From Streptomyces sp. CB02414 (GTDB taxonomy: Bacteria > Actinomycetota > Actinomycetes > Streptomycetales > Streptomycetaceae): a stretch of 64,000 nt of DNA. Of this stretch, positions 8,314 to 16,023 are shown one piece after another. Where the stretch lies: NCBI RefSeq assembly GCF_001905385.1, contig NZ_LIPF01000010.1:310001-374000 (forward strand), given 5' to 3'. Made by a program: the position numbers and the translations under genes. The stretch's first letter is position 1; the number at the start of each line of letters is the position of its first letter. Below the pieces are notes generated by a model, which saw nothing but the letters and a program-made list of their open reading frames with translations, was not told where the DNA came from and searched no databases.

Positions 8314-9636
8314 TCAGCATGTATGCCGCGCGATTCGCCCCATTGCGTCCACGTACGCCTGCAGCAGGGGCCGAGCGGGTCCGCGTGCGGGCAGGCGCGG
8401 GGCCCGGGAGCGGTGCCACGGGAGCGGTTCGCCGGATTCCGGCTCACCCAGCAGGGCCGCGGCCACGTGCGCGCCGTGCGCCACGGACAGGGCGAGTCCG
8501 TGCCCGCAGCAGCCGCCGATGTACCAGACGTCGTCGAAGCCCGGCACCGGTCCCACCACCGGCAGGTCGTCGCCCGTCATGCCGATGCGGCCGGACCAGC
8601 GGTGCGTGACCCGTACCCGGGCGAGGTCCGGATGCAGGGACCGCAGCCACCTCTCCAGCCAGACCCAGGCACGCTCCCTGACGGCCTGGAGACGGGGAGC
8701 GCCCATACCCGCCGGGACCGTGGCGGTACCGCCGCCCGCCACCAGGCCCCGGTCCGGGAGCAGCCGGAAGTACGGTGCCATCGGGACGGCGTCGACGACG
8801 GAGTGTCCGGCGCGCCCGCCCAGGGCCTCGTAGGCCGGGGCGCTCAGCGGTTCGGTGGCGACGGCGTACACCTCGAGCGGCAGGACGGTGCCGACCGGCA
8901 GGTCCAGTGCCTGCGCGGCGGAGTTGACGGCCAGCACCGCCTGACCGGCGTAGAGCCTGCCGTGCGGGAGGACCAGCTCGGGGCCGACCAGGTCGCCGGG
9001 GCGGAGGGCCAGCAGCGGGCTGCGGCCGTAGAACCGCACGCCCTTGTCGGCGCAGGCACGGGCGAGGGCGCAGGTCAGGGCGGCCGGGTCGAGGGTCGCG
9101 GCGGGGCGGTGCAGGAGTGCCGCCCGGTAGGGCACGCCGACCCGGTCGCGGATGCCGGCCGGGGTGAGGACGGGGACGTCCAGACCGAGTTCGCGGCAGA
9201 CGCGGGCCTGGCGGGCGAGTGCCACCAGGCCCGCGGTCGACCGCGTGGCCACCAGCTGCTCGCCGGGCCGCAGCCCGCAGGGCACGTCGAGCCGGGCGCA
9301 CAGGGCGAGAACGTCCCGCACCGCCCGCTCACTGGCCCGGTGCATCCTGCGCGCCGTCTGCGGGCCGAAGCGGCGCACCGCGCGGTCGACCGCGGGGCCG
9401 GCCCGGGGGCCCAGCAGACCGGTGCCCCGGCCGCTGGCGCCGGCGGCCGGGTACTCGGCGTCCACCACCGCGATGTCGAGCCCGGGGGCACGTTCCGCCA
9501 GGTGGTAGGCGCAGGACAGCCCGGCCAGCCCGGCCCCGACGACGGCCACGTCCGCGGTGGCCACGCCGTGCAACTGGGGCTGCGCCGGCAGTTCCGCGGG
9601 GTCCCAGTACGGCGTTCCGGCCGGCGGCCTGGTCAT
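8314..9636 (-). CDS. DadA/glycine-oxidase-type FAD-dependent amine oxidoreductase
   Basis: 440 residues. An N-terminal FAD motif VVGAGLAGLSCAYHLAE lies at about 30-46, and the C-terminal FAD contact MTGDDLPVVGPVPGFDDVWYI lies near 380-400. The overall layout is that of the D-amino-acid oxidase (DAO) family, which oxidises C-N bonds of amines or amino acids. The ATG at 9636 overlaps the flavin reductase stop (ATGA), so the two are translationally coupled; the longer frame upstream is rejected. In a pathway built on a seryl hydrazine this oxidase is one candidate for the N-N or C-N oxidation that would replace the missing di-iron azoxy-forming enzyme. Confidence 0.82.
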   Translation of the reverse strand: MTRPPAGTPYWDPAELPAQPQLHGVATADVAVVGAGLAGLSCAYHLAERAPGLDIAVVDAEYPAAGASGRGTGLLGPRAGPAVDRAVRRFGPQTARRMHRASERAVRDVLALCARLDVPCGLRPGEQLVATRSTAGLVALARQARVCRELGLDVPVLTPAGIRDRVGVPYRAALLHRPAATLDPAALTCALARACADKGVRFYGRSPLLALRPGDLVGPELVLPHGRLYAGQAVLAVNSAAQALDLPVGTVLPLEVYAVATEPLSAPAYEALGGRAGHSVVDAVPMAPYFRLLPDRGLVAGGGTATVPAGMGAPRLQAVRERAWVWLERWLRSLHPDLARVRVTHRWSGRIGMTGDDLPVVGPVPGFDDVWYIGGCCGHGLALSVAHGAHVAAALLGEPESGEPLPWHRSRAPRLPARGPARPLLQAYVDAMGRIARHTC

Positions 9637-10232
9637 CCGGCGGCGTCCGGCACCGGCTCGGTCAGCGCACCGAACCGGCGGTCGTGCCACAGCAGCGGGC
9701 GTCCGCCGCCCACGTGCACGGCGGCGACCCGGCCGACGACGAGGTGGTGGTCGCCGTAGCGGCGTACGTCCTCGGTCAGGCACACCGACCAGGCGAGCGC
9801 GCCGGCCAGCACGGGCACCCCCAGGACCTGCCGGGTGTCGGTCCCGGCGAACCGCTCGTCCGCGGTCGTCGTCGGGGACGCGAACCGGCCCGCGAGGTCC
9901 TGCTGTTCCTCGCGCAGCAGGTGCACGGCGAAGGCCCGGCGGGCGCGGACGGCGGCGAGGGTGCGGGAGCCGTCACGCAGACAGGCCAGCAGCAGCGGCG
10001 GGCGGGCGGAGAGCGAGGTGACGGCGGACACCGTCATGCCCAGCGGGCCGCCCTCGCCGCGGGCGGTCACGACGGTCACGCCGGCGGCCAGCTTGGCGTA
10101 CAGGCCGAGACAGCGGGCAGCGCCGGGCCCCGGTTCCTCGTGCAGCGGTTCCTCGTGCGGCGGGTCGGCGGCCGGGGGCGGGGCGCCCGCGACGGCCGCC
10201 CGGTCAGCCACGAGCCTCAGCCGCGCGCTCAT
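9633..10232 (-). CDS. Flavin reductase-like domain protein (NAD(P)H:FMN/FAD reductase)
   Basis: 199 residues, with an acidic Pro-rich first 35 residues and then the flavin-reductase fold. VTVVTARGEGGPLGMTVSAVTSLS and the conserved GDHHLVVGRV region match the HpaC/VlmR type. It delivers reduced flavin by diffusion to a partner oxygenase. Two users are nearby: the acyl-CoA-dehydrogenase-fold N-hydroxylase candidate in the same operon, and the halogenase-like enzyme in the convergent operon. Its annotated start overlaps the SRPBCC gene by 29 bp; a later start is possible because the N-terminal extension is not conserved. It is coupled by a 4-bp overlap to the FAD oxidase. Confidence 0.85.
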   Translation of the reverse strand: MSARLRLVADRAAVAGAPPPAADPPHEEPLHEEPGPGAARCLGLYAKLAAGVTVVTARGEGGPLGMTVSAVTSLSARPPLLLACLRDGSRTLAAVRARRAFAVHLLREEQQDLAGRFASPTTTADERFAGTDTRQVLGVPVLAGALAWSVCLTEDVRRYGDHHLVVGRVAAVHVGGGRPLLWHDRRFGALTEPVPDAAG

Positions 10233-10671
10233 CGATCACCTCCGCGCCCGCGAGGCCCCGCAGCACGCGGGCGATGTTGGTCCGCAGGGTCGACTCGGCC
10301 ACCGGGTCGAGGATCTCGGCCATGGAAGGGATGCCGAGGTCGAAGGCCGCGGTGTAGACGACGAGCGTGCCGCCGTCCCTCGCTTCGCAGCGCCAGCTCC
10401 CCTCGAAGGTCTGGAAGTCGCCGCTGAGCTGTTCGAAGGCGATGGAGTACGTCTCGGGCGAGTAGGTGTCGCGTTCCCGCCACCGCATCAGGCCGCCCCG
10501 GAACTCGACGGTCCAGTCCGAGACCGTGGAGCCGTCGGGCAGCGAAGGCTCGACGTGCACCTCGCGGAAGGTGTCGCTGTGCTCGGGATAGCGGCGGAAG
10601 TCGCTGATGCGGCCGTAGACGTCGGCGGGTGCCAGGTCGTCGGCGAGGGCGTGCAGAACCACGTGGCGCAT
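10204..10671 (-). CDS. SRPBCC (START-like, polyketide cyclase/dehydrase type) protein
   Basis: 155 residues. The start MRHVVLHALADDLAPADVYG, the central DWTVEFRGGLMRWRERDTY and the C-terminal helix RVLRGLAGAEVIDER fit a single START-like helix-grip domain, which holds a hydrophobic ligand. Relatives include aromatases/cyclases and lipid carriers. There is no polyketide synthase in the window, so a cyclase role is unlikely; binding an alkyl chain intermediate is a more natural guess. It lies between the aminotransferase and the flavin reductase, overlapping the latter. GGAAGGAACC is seen upstream of the ATG. Confidence 0.75.
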   Translation of the reverse strand: MRHVVLHALADDLAPADVYGRISDFRRYPEHSDTFREVHVEPSLPDGSTVSDWTVEFRGGLMRWRERDTYSPETYSIAFEQLSGDFQTFEGSWRCEARDGGTLVVYTAAFDLGIPSMAEILDPVAESTLRTNIARVLRGLAGAEVIDERAAEARG

Positions 10672-10752
10672 GGGTCGTTCGGTTCCTTCCCGGAGGGTTT
10701 CCGGACGCTGGTGTCCGGAGCTGGTGGCTGGCGCCGGCGCTTGGAGCCGGTG

Positions 10753-12096
10753 TCAGCTGGTCATGCGGTCGGCCGTGCCGCGCAGGGCCGCGCCGAGGGT
10801 GGTGAGGAACAGGTCGAGCGCGGAGTCCTCGACCACGGCCGGCGGGGTCAGCCGCAGCACCCGGGTGGAGTTGAGGGAGTTGTTGACGAGCACACCGCGG
10901 GAGATCAGTTCCAGCATGAGTTCGCCGACCGCCTGTTCTTCGGCGAACTCGATACCGATCAGCAGGCCCCGGCCGCGCACTTCGCGGACCAGTCCGCCCT
11001 CGTACGGCGCGCACACGTCCCGTACGGCGGAGAGGATGCGCAGTCCGAGCGCGGCGGCCCGGGCCACGGTGTCCTCCTCCTCCATCGCCCGTACGGTGGC
11101 GAGGGCGGCGGCGCAGGCGATCGGCGAGGCGCCGAAGGTGGAGGTGTGCAGGTAGGGGTCGCGGCTGAAGGGGGCGTAGGCCTCCGCGGTGGCGGCCATC
11201 GCGGCGACCGGTACGACACCGCCGCTGAGTCCCTTGCCGACGAGCAGCACGTCCGGACGCACGCCCTCGGCGTCGACGCCCCACCAGGTGCCCAGCCGTC
11301 CCATGCCGGTCTGGATCTCGTCGACGACCAGCATGGCGCCGTACGCCTGGCACAGGGCGCGGACCTGGCTGAGGTAACCGGGACGCGGGATGCGTACGCC
11401 GCCCTCGCCCTGGACGGGTTCGACGATGACGCAGGCCCGGTCGCGGCGGGCGGCCAGCGCCTGTTCGAGGTCGGCCAGGTCGTCGTAGGCCACCTGGGTG
11501 ACGTCCGGGAGCAGGGGCTGGAAGGGCGTCTGGTACGTGGCGTTGGCGGTGACGCTCAGCGCGCCGAGGGTCTTGCCGTGGAAGCCGCTGCGGGTGGTGA
11601 TCACCGAGGTGAGTCCGTGGGCGCGGGCCAGTTTCAGGGCCGCCTCGGTGGCCTCGGCGCCGGAGTTGACGAAGTGGACGTAGTCGAGGCCGGGCGGGGT
11701 GTGGGCGGCCAGGGCCTGGGCGGCCCGGGCGGCGACGGGTTCGAGGAAGACGCGGCTGGCCAGCGGGTGGGTGTCGATCTGCCGGTGCACCGCTTCGACG
11801 ACGGCCGGGTGGCGGTGACCCATGATGAAGACGCCGTAGCCGCCGAAGTCCAGGAAGCGGCGGCCGTCGTCGGCGTGGATCCAGGCCCCCTCGGAACGGA
11901 CCTCGGCCATGCCGCCCATGACACGGCCCATCACAGCACGGCCGGAGCCGATGTGCTTCAGGTAGAGGTCCACGATGTCGGGCCGGTCGGTCGGCGCGGC
12001 GGTTCCGGAGCGCGGCCCGGCGGCCCCGGAGGACGGGGTGGAGGACCCGGCGGACGGCCCGGTGGTCCCGGTGGTGGACGGGGGTGACACGGTCAT
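10753..12096 (-). CDS. Class III (omega) PLP-dependent aminotransferase
   Basis: 447 residues. A low-complexity Ser/Thr/Gly/Pro leader of about 35 residues precedes the fold. Phosphate-binding NSGAEATE is at about 144-151, the cofactor Asp in VVDEIQTG at 258-265, and the Schiff-base Lys in LLVGKGLSGG at K288. The family transaminates aldehydes and omega-amino acids (ornithine, GABA and putrescine types). Its ATG overlaps the stop of the reductase gene (ATGA), so the aldehyde producer and the aminotransferase are translationally coupled. That supports fatty aldehyde to alkylamine conversion. The substrate is inferred from context only. Confidence 0.87.
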   Translation of the reverse strand: MTVSPPSTTGTTGPSAGSSTPSSGAAGPRSGTAAPTDRPDIVDLYLKHIGSGRAVMGRVMGGMAEVRSEGAWIHADDGRRFLDFGGYGVFIMGHRHPAVVEAVHRQIDTHPLASRVFLEPVAARAAQALAAHTPPGLDYVHFVNSGAEATEAALKLARAHGLTSVITTRSGFHGKTLGALSVTANATYQTPFQPLLPDVTQVAYDDLADLEQALAARRDRACVIVEPVQGEGGVRIPRPGYLSQVRALCQAYGAMLVVDEIQTGMGRLGTWWGVDAEGVRPDVLLVGKGLSGGVVPVAAMAATAEAYAPFSRDPYLHTSTFGASPIACAAALATVRAMEEEDTVARAAALGLRILSAVRDVCAPYEGGLVREVRGRGLLIGIEFAEEQAVGELMLELISRGVLVNNSLNSTRVLRLTPPAVVEDSALDLFLTTLGAALRGTADRMTS

Positions 12097-13187
12097 GACG
12101 CCACCTCCATGGGGGCGGTCGCGGCGGATCGGTTCCGGCTGAGCAAGCCGGCCCTGTCCCCGGTCCAGCACTCCGCGTTGCGTACGAGCGCGGCCCGGAT
12201 GTCGGTCCGGGTCAGGCGGGTGCCGCAGTCGGGTTCGCCGAGGGAGGTGTCGAACGGCAGCTCCCGCTGGAACACCAGCAGCAGCTCCGCGTAGTACTCC
12301 AGCCGCCGCCGGAGGGACGCGGGCAGCGAGGTGCCCTCCAGCATGGGCAGGAGCAGCCGGTGCACGGCATCGACGGGGACGAGCCGGGGCCGCTGGGGCC
12401 GGGGCAGGCCGTGGCGTACGGCGACGTCCGCGCAGACGTCGGCGAACTCCCGCAGGCCGATGGCCTCCTTGCCGGCCGTCAGCCAGTACTCGCCGTCGGC
12501 CACACCGCCCCGGACCAGGTCGCCGATGGCCCGCGAGACGTAGTCCCGGGGCACCATGTCGATCCGGGCCTCGGGGGCTCCGGGCAGCACCGGGGTCTGC
12601 CCCAGGACCATCGAGCCGATCGCCTCGGTCAGCCCCTGCTGACCCATGACGACCGAGGGCCGGACGATGGCGCCGGGCACGCCCGCCTCGCGTGTCATCT
12701 GTTCGGCCCTGGCCTTGGAGTCGAGGTAGGCAGCTGCACCCGGGAAGCGCCGGCGGTCCTCCTCGGTGGGGGTGTTGGCCACGAACGCGGTACTCACCAG
12801 GTACAGCGGGGCGTCGGCCCGGGCCGCCAGGTCGAGCATGTTGTCGGCACCGCGCAGATTGGTGCGCGTGATGTCCTGTGGCGGGGTACGCCAGTCGGTC
12901 TCGGCGGCGCAGTGCAGCACCACGTCCACCTCGAGGGCCAGTTCGTGCCAGGCCAGTGGACTCAGTCCGAGCCGGGGAGCGACCAGGTCGCCCTGGAGCT
13001 CGCGCACCCGCGGATCGCGCAACGGTGTCTTGCGGCGCAGGCACAACAGGTCGAAGTCGGGTGCCAGCTCGTCGATCAGGGCACGTCCGAGCACTCCGGA
13101 ACCGCCGGTGAGCAGCAGGGAGGGGCGGTCGCGCCGTCTCGTACGGCCGACGGGCAGGAGGGCGAGACGCTGGTTGTCTGACGGCAT
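12093..13187 (-). CDS. NAD(P)-dependent thioester reductase (extended SDR, male-sterility/TR type)
   Basis: 364 residues from the ATG at 13187, preceded by GGGAGA. TGGSGVLGRALIDEL near the N-terminus is the NAD(P)-binding loop. VVLHCAAETDW, NLRGADNMLDLA and YLDSKARAE (the Tyr-x-x-x-Lys pair) follow as in the terminal thioester reductase domains of carboxylic acid reductases and NRPSs. It would release an acyl thioester as an aldehyde. Here it stands alone without a carrier protein, so it probably acts on acyl-CoA or primary-metabolism acyl-ACP. It is coupled to the aminotransferase gene by a 4-bp overlap. A longer GTG-initiated form (from 13220) is possible. Confidence 0.83.
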   Translation of the reverse strand: MPSDNQRLALLPVGRTRRRDRPSLLLTGGSGVLGRALIDELAPDFDLLCLRRKTPLRDPRVRELQGDLVAPRLGLSPLAWHELALEVDVVLHCAAETDWRTPPQDITRTNLRGADNMLDLAARADAPLYLVSTAFVANTPTEEDRRRFPGAAAYLDSKARAEQMTREAGVPGAIVRPSVVMGQQGLTEAIGSMVLGQTPVLPGAPEARIDMVPRDYVSRAIGDLVRGGVADGEYWLTAGKEAIGLREFADVCADVAVRHGLPRPQRPRLVPVDAVHRLLLPMLEGTSLPASLRRRLEYYAELLLVFQRELPFDTSLGEPDCGTRLTRTDIRAALVRNAECWTGDRAGLLSRNRSAATAPMEVAS

Positions 13188-13241
13188 GGGGGTGTGTTCT
13201 CCCAACGGGTCTCGGCCCACCGGTGGACGGTGGGGGCGCGG

Positions 13242-14375
13242 TCAGGCGATGGCGAGTGGCCGGTCGGCCAGGTACGCGGCGAACGGGGCGGTCATCCGGG
13301 AGCGCGACGGCGGGTGCAGGGAGAGTCCGTTGGCGCAGGCGGCCAGGTGGCCCACCTCGTCGGACGTCATGAAGTTGAGGCCGCCGAGGAGTTCGACCGC
13401 GCGCGGGACGACCCGGGCGATGGCGTCCTGGACGCCGTATCGCACGTACAACGCCTGTGCGAGCGCCGACTCGTCGAGGTCACCGGCGTCGATACGCCGG
13501 GCGACGCCCTCGGCGGTGGCCACGGCGGCCTCGGTCTCGACGAAGAGGCGTACGCGCTCGTGCTCGGGGATGCGGTCGTTCAGCAGCACCCGCTCCACCA
13601 GCGCGCTCGCGGCGCCGAGGTAGCTGCCCGTCATCAGCGTCTGGAACCAGATCAGACCGGCCGTCTGAAGTTCGTCGAGCTGTTCACCGGAGGTCGTCCC
13701 GGTGCGCAGCAGGAGTTCCGGCGGTACGAGGACGTCGGTGAGCGTGACCTGTTCGCTCTCCGCCCCGGCGAGGAAGGCGCTGGACCAGAAGCCGCTGACG
13801 CTCATCCCCTCGCTCTCCGCGGGCACGACGGCTACGGCGAGTTCGTCGCCCTGCCCGTCCTCGCGCGGGATCGTCACGCTGGCGGTGAGCACGTCCATGG
13901 AGCGGGCCAGGCTGCACGGCCGTTTGACGCCGTTGATCCGGACGCCGTCCGCGGTCACCGTGGCGGTCATCGACGGGTCGAGGATGCCCGCGCCGCTGTG
14001 GCCCTCGGCGAAGCCAGAGGCGATCACGCGGTTGGACGAGGCCACGCCCTCGATCAGCATCCACTCCAAGCCGTCGCCGAGGCCGCCGATCCCGACCAGG
14101 GTGGCCATGGAGAAGTGGTGCATGGTGGTGGCCACGGCCAGGGACGGCGAGCGGCTGCCGATGGCCCGCTGCACGCGCAGGGCATCGAGCGCGGTGGCAC
14201 CCCTGCCCTGGTGGGACTCGGGCACGAGCAGACCTGGACCGCCGCTGTCCCGGAAGTGCCGGATGCCCGGGCTGCCCGGCCGCTCCAGTTCCATCAGCGG
14301 AGCCTCGCGCAGGGCGGGGTCCAGTTCGGGCAGCAGCTTCGCGAGGGTGGCGCGTTCGCGCTCCAGGAATCTCAT
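13242..14375 (-). CDS. Acyl-CoA dehydrogenase-fold flavoprotein, candidate alkylamine N-hydroxylase
   Basis: 377 residues. The start MRFLERERATLAKLLPELDP, the middle beta-domain (VTADGVRINGVKRPCSLA) and a C-terminal helical domain ending with ELLGGLNFMTSDEVGHLAAC give the acyl-CoA dehydrogenase fold. VlmH, the isobutylamine N-hydroxylase of valanimycin, and DszC are monooxygenases of this fold that use reduced flavin from a separate reductase. A flavin reductase gene three places downstream supports that reading over beta-oxidation. I do not see a clear catalytic Glu in the usual dehydrogenase context, but I cannot align it rigorously. GGAGGA lies about 10 bp before the ATG. Confidence 0.75.
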   Translation of the reverse strand: MRFLERERATLAKLLPELDPALREAPLMELERPGSPGIRHFRDSGGPGLLVPESHQGRGATALDALRVQRAIGSRSPSLAVATTMHHFSMATLVGIGGLGDGLEWMLIEGVASSNRVIASGFAEGHSGAGILDPSMTATVTADGVRINGVKRPCSLARSMDVLTASVTIPREDGQGDELAVAVVPAESEGMSVSGFWSSAFLAGAESEQVTLTDVLVPPELLLRTGTTSGEQLDELQTAGLIWFQTLMTGSYLGAASALVERVLLNDRIPEHERVRLFVETEAAVATAEGVARRIDAGDLDESALAQALYVRYGVQDAIARVVPRAVELLGGLNFMTSDEVGHLAACANGLSLHPPSRSRMTAPFAAYLADRPLAIA

Positions 14376-14447
14376 GGGCGTGCGGTCCTCCGGGGTGGGA
14401 TGAATACGGAATCGGCGCGGCACTCGCGCGGCCGTGGACGCGGTGGC

Positions 14448-15410
14448 TCAGAGGGCGTTGGTGGCGCGCAGCAACTGCCAGACCGCGCCGGGGCGGGGCC
14501 TGCCGCGGAAGGCGATGTACTCCGGCAGGACCACGTGCGGGGCCCACTTCTGCTTGTACTCGAGCTGGGAGGCCGCCGGGTAGATCACGTCGCCGTGCTC
14601 GGCCAGCAGGCGGGCGAGCCGGGCGAACATACGGCTGGCACCGGGTAGTTCGTGCTCCGGGTCGAGTCCGGTGAACGGGGTGAAGCCGAAGTGCAGCCAG
14701 CCCGCTCCTTCGGCGGTCAGCCGTTCCATGACGGTGGCGTTGAGCGCCTCCATCACGCCGGGCGGAGCGTCGGGGCGGCGCCGGCTGAGGTCGTGCAGCC
14801 AGCCGGAGCGGCTGCCGTAGACCGGCGAGTAGTTGATGTAGCCGGCCGTCTCGCCGTCGATCCGGCCGACGAACAGACGGCGGTGCCTCTGCAGGCTCCC
14901 GTTGCGCTGGCCGACGAGGAAGCGCAGCTCCTTGACGTGCCGGCCCTTGTCCCGCAGCCAGCACTGGTCGATCCGGTCCAGTTCGGCGCAGTCGTCGCCG
15001 GCCATCACCTCGGTGACCTCCAGGCCGGCCCGCCTGGCGCGCGAGATCTTGTTCCGCAGCCGGACGAAGCGTGAGCCGCGCAGGGTGAAGCGGCTCAGGT
15101 CGACGGCGTACGAGGCACCGAGCTGGTTGACCGTGAAGCCGTGCGCCGCGTACAGCTCGGCGTCCGCCCGCTGCAGTTGCACGGCGACCAGACGGCGGCC
15201 GGCATGGGCGGCGAAGGCGTCCAGGAGCCGTGCGCGGTGGTCCGGCGCGGTGAACGGGCCGCCGAATTGGAGGACGTAACGGCCGGAGGTGCGAAAGGCG
15301 CAGGCGCCGTCGAACCGGTCGTCGCGGAAGTAGGTGTTCCCGTCGTTGAGGGCGAGGAACGCGCTGGGGTTGTCGCTGTGCGCGGCGAGCGTGTCAAGCA
15401 CGGACGGCAT
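14448..15410 (-). CDS. GNAT/MprF-fold (DUF2156-type) aminoacyl transferase, VlmA-like candidate
   Basis: 320 residues. The N-terminal half has a short alpha/beta segment (FLALNDGNTYFRDDRFDGACAF). The C-terminal half contains RLRNKISRARRAGLEVTEV, VGRIDGETAGYINYSPVYGS and GWLHFGFTPF, which fits the acetyltransferase-like domain of phosphatidylglycerol lysyltransferases and related tRNA-dependent transferases. VlmA of valanimycin biosynthesis transfers seryl from seryl-tRNA to isobutylhydroxylamine; the neighbouring N-hydroxylase candidate and small membrane protein make the same job plausible here. No dedicated seryl-tRNA synthetase gene is in the window. It overlaps the upstream membrane-protein gene by 17 bp. 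Confidence 0.7.
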   Translation of the reverse strand: MPSVLDTLAAHSDNPSAFLALNDGNTYFRDDRFDGACAFRTSGRYVLQFGGPFTAPDHRARLLDAFAAHAGRRLVAVQLQRADAELYAAHGFTVNQLGASYAVDLSRFTLRGSRFVRLRNKISRARRAGLEVTEVMAGDDCAELDRIDQCWLRDKGRHVKELRFLVGQRNGSLQRHRRLFVGRIDGETAGYINYSPVYGSRSGWLHDLSRRRPDAPPGVMEALNATVMERLTAEGAGWLHFGFTPFTGLDPEHELPGASRMFARLARLLAEHGDVIYPAASQLEYKQKWAPHVVLPEYIAFRGRPRPGAVWQLLRATNAL

Positions 15411-15900
15411 CGGTGTCCTCCACGGAAGTCCGCGTGGCGGCGCTTTCGCCGGAATCCGCGGCCGAGCGGTACCGCACCTCGAACATCCGGAAAGCCGGGA
15501 CGGTTTCCGGTTCGAAGGCGACACCGAAGGGTTTGAGGGAGTTCCCGAAGAGCGCGCGGTCGCCCATGAGGTGGATCGGAAGGGCGAGCAGGGCCCATTC
15601 CGGCTGCACGAACAGTGCCCATGCCCCGGCGAGGAGACCCGCCGTGACCAGGCTGTGCATCGTGTTGTAGGCGACGTAGTAGCCGCGTGGAACACGTCCG
15701 TCCGGGCTGCGCCGGAAGGCGATCGCGCCGGGCAGGTAGCCGATGACGTCGATCACCGCGAACAGCAGCACGAAGACGCCCCAGCGGATTTCGGAATGGT
15801 GCTGGACCGCGAGCACGAGCGACACGGTGAGAAAACCCAGCCATTCGAGTCGGGAGAGAGCGAAGGTGGTCTTCGTCTCGAAACGGTTCTTGGCATCCAC
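15394..15900 (-). CDS. Small polytopic membrane protein, VlmO-like candidate for N-N bond formation
   Basis: 168 residues with about four hydrophobic segments at roughly residues 18-33, 40-60, 83-103 and 105-120. Polar residues recur inside or at the edges of the helices: QHH, the Asp of FAVIDVIGYLPG, the YNTMHS pair and the HLMGDRALFGN stretch. The charged C-terminus is not conserved-looking. VlmO is a membrane protein reported to rearrange O-seryl-alkylhydroxylamine to the N-N bonded hydrazine. This protein stands directly before the VlmA-like gene and heads the operon, the expected context, but I cannot confirm homology by eye. The start is GTG after GAGGGGG. Confidence 0.6.
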   Translation of the reverse strand: MDAKNRFETKTTFALSRLEWLGFLTVSLVLAVQHHSEIRWGVFVLLFAVIDVIGYLPGAIAFRRSPDGRVPRGYYVAYNTMHSLVTAGLLAGAWALFVQPEWALLALPIHLMGDRALFGNSLKPFGVAFEPETVPAFRMFEVRYRSAADSGESAATRTSVEDTDAVRA

Positions 15901-16023
15901 GTCGGCCTGCCCCCTCGCTGTGGTCTGTCACTCCGGTTTACGCACCGGCGGCTGCGACCCCTCGGCTCCAACACCTCGTAAAGTGGGGGCGTTTGGGGGG
16001 CGAGATTTCCGGGGGGCCGCATC
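15901..16023. promoter_or_regulatory. Divergent promoter region between the azoxy-type operon and the MocR regulator
   Basis: These 123 bp separate the head of the nine-gene minus-strand operon from the plus-strand MocR gene and must carry promoters for both. I see G-rich stretches (GTGGGGGCG, TTTGGGGGGCG) near the regulator start but no clear palindrome. MocR proteins often bind direct repeats, so an operator may be present without dyad symmetry. Confidence 0.5.

Noticed and set aside
7468..9759. 763-codon plus-strand frame across the acyltransferase and oxidase genes
   Set aside because: No motifs; antisense shadow of two well-supported minus-strand genes.
10204..10671. Aromatic polyketide cyclase
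   Set aside because: There is no ketosynthase or ACP anywhere in the window; kept only as SRPBCC fold.
13242..14375. Fatty-acid beta-oxidation enzyme
   Set aside because: The fold fits, but there are no thiolase, hydratase or CoA ligase partners, while a flavin reductase and amine-forming genes are in the same operon.
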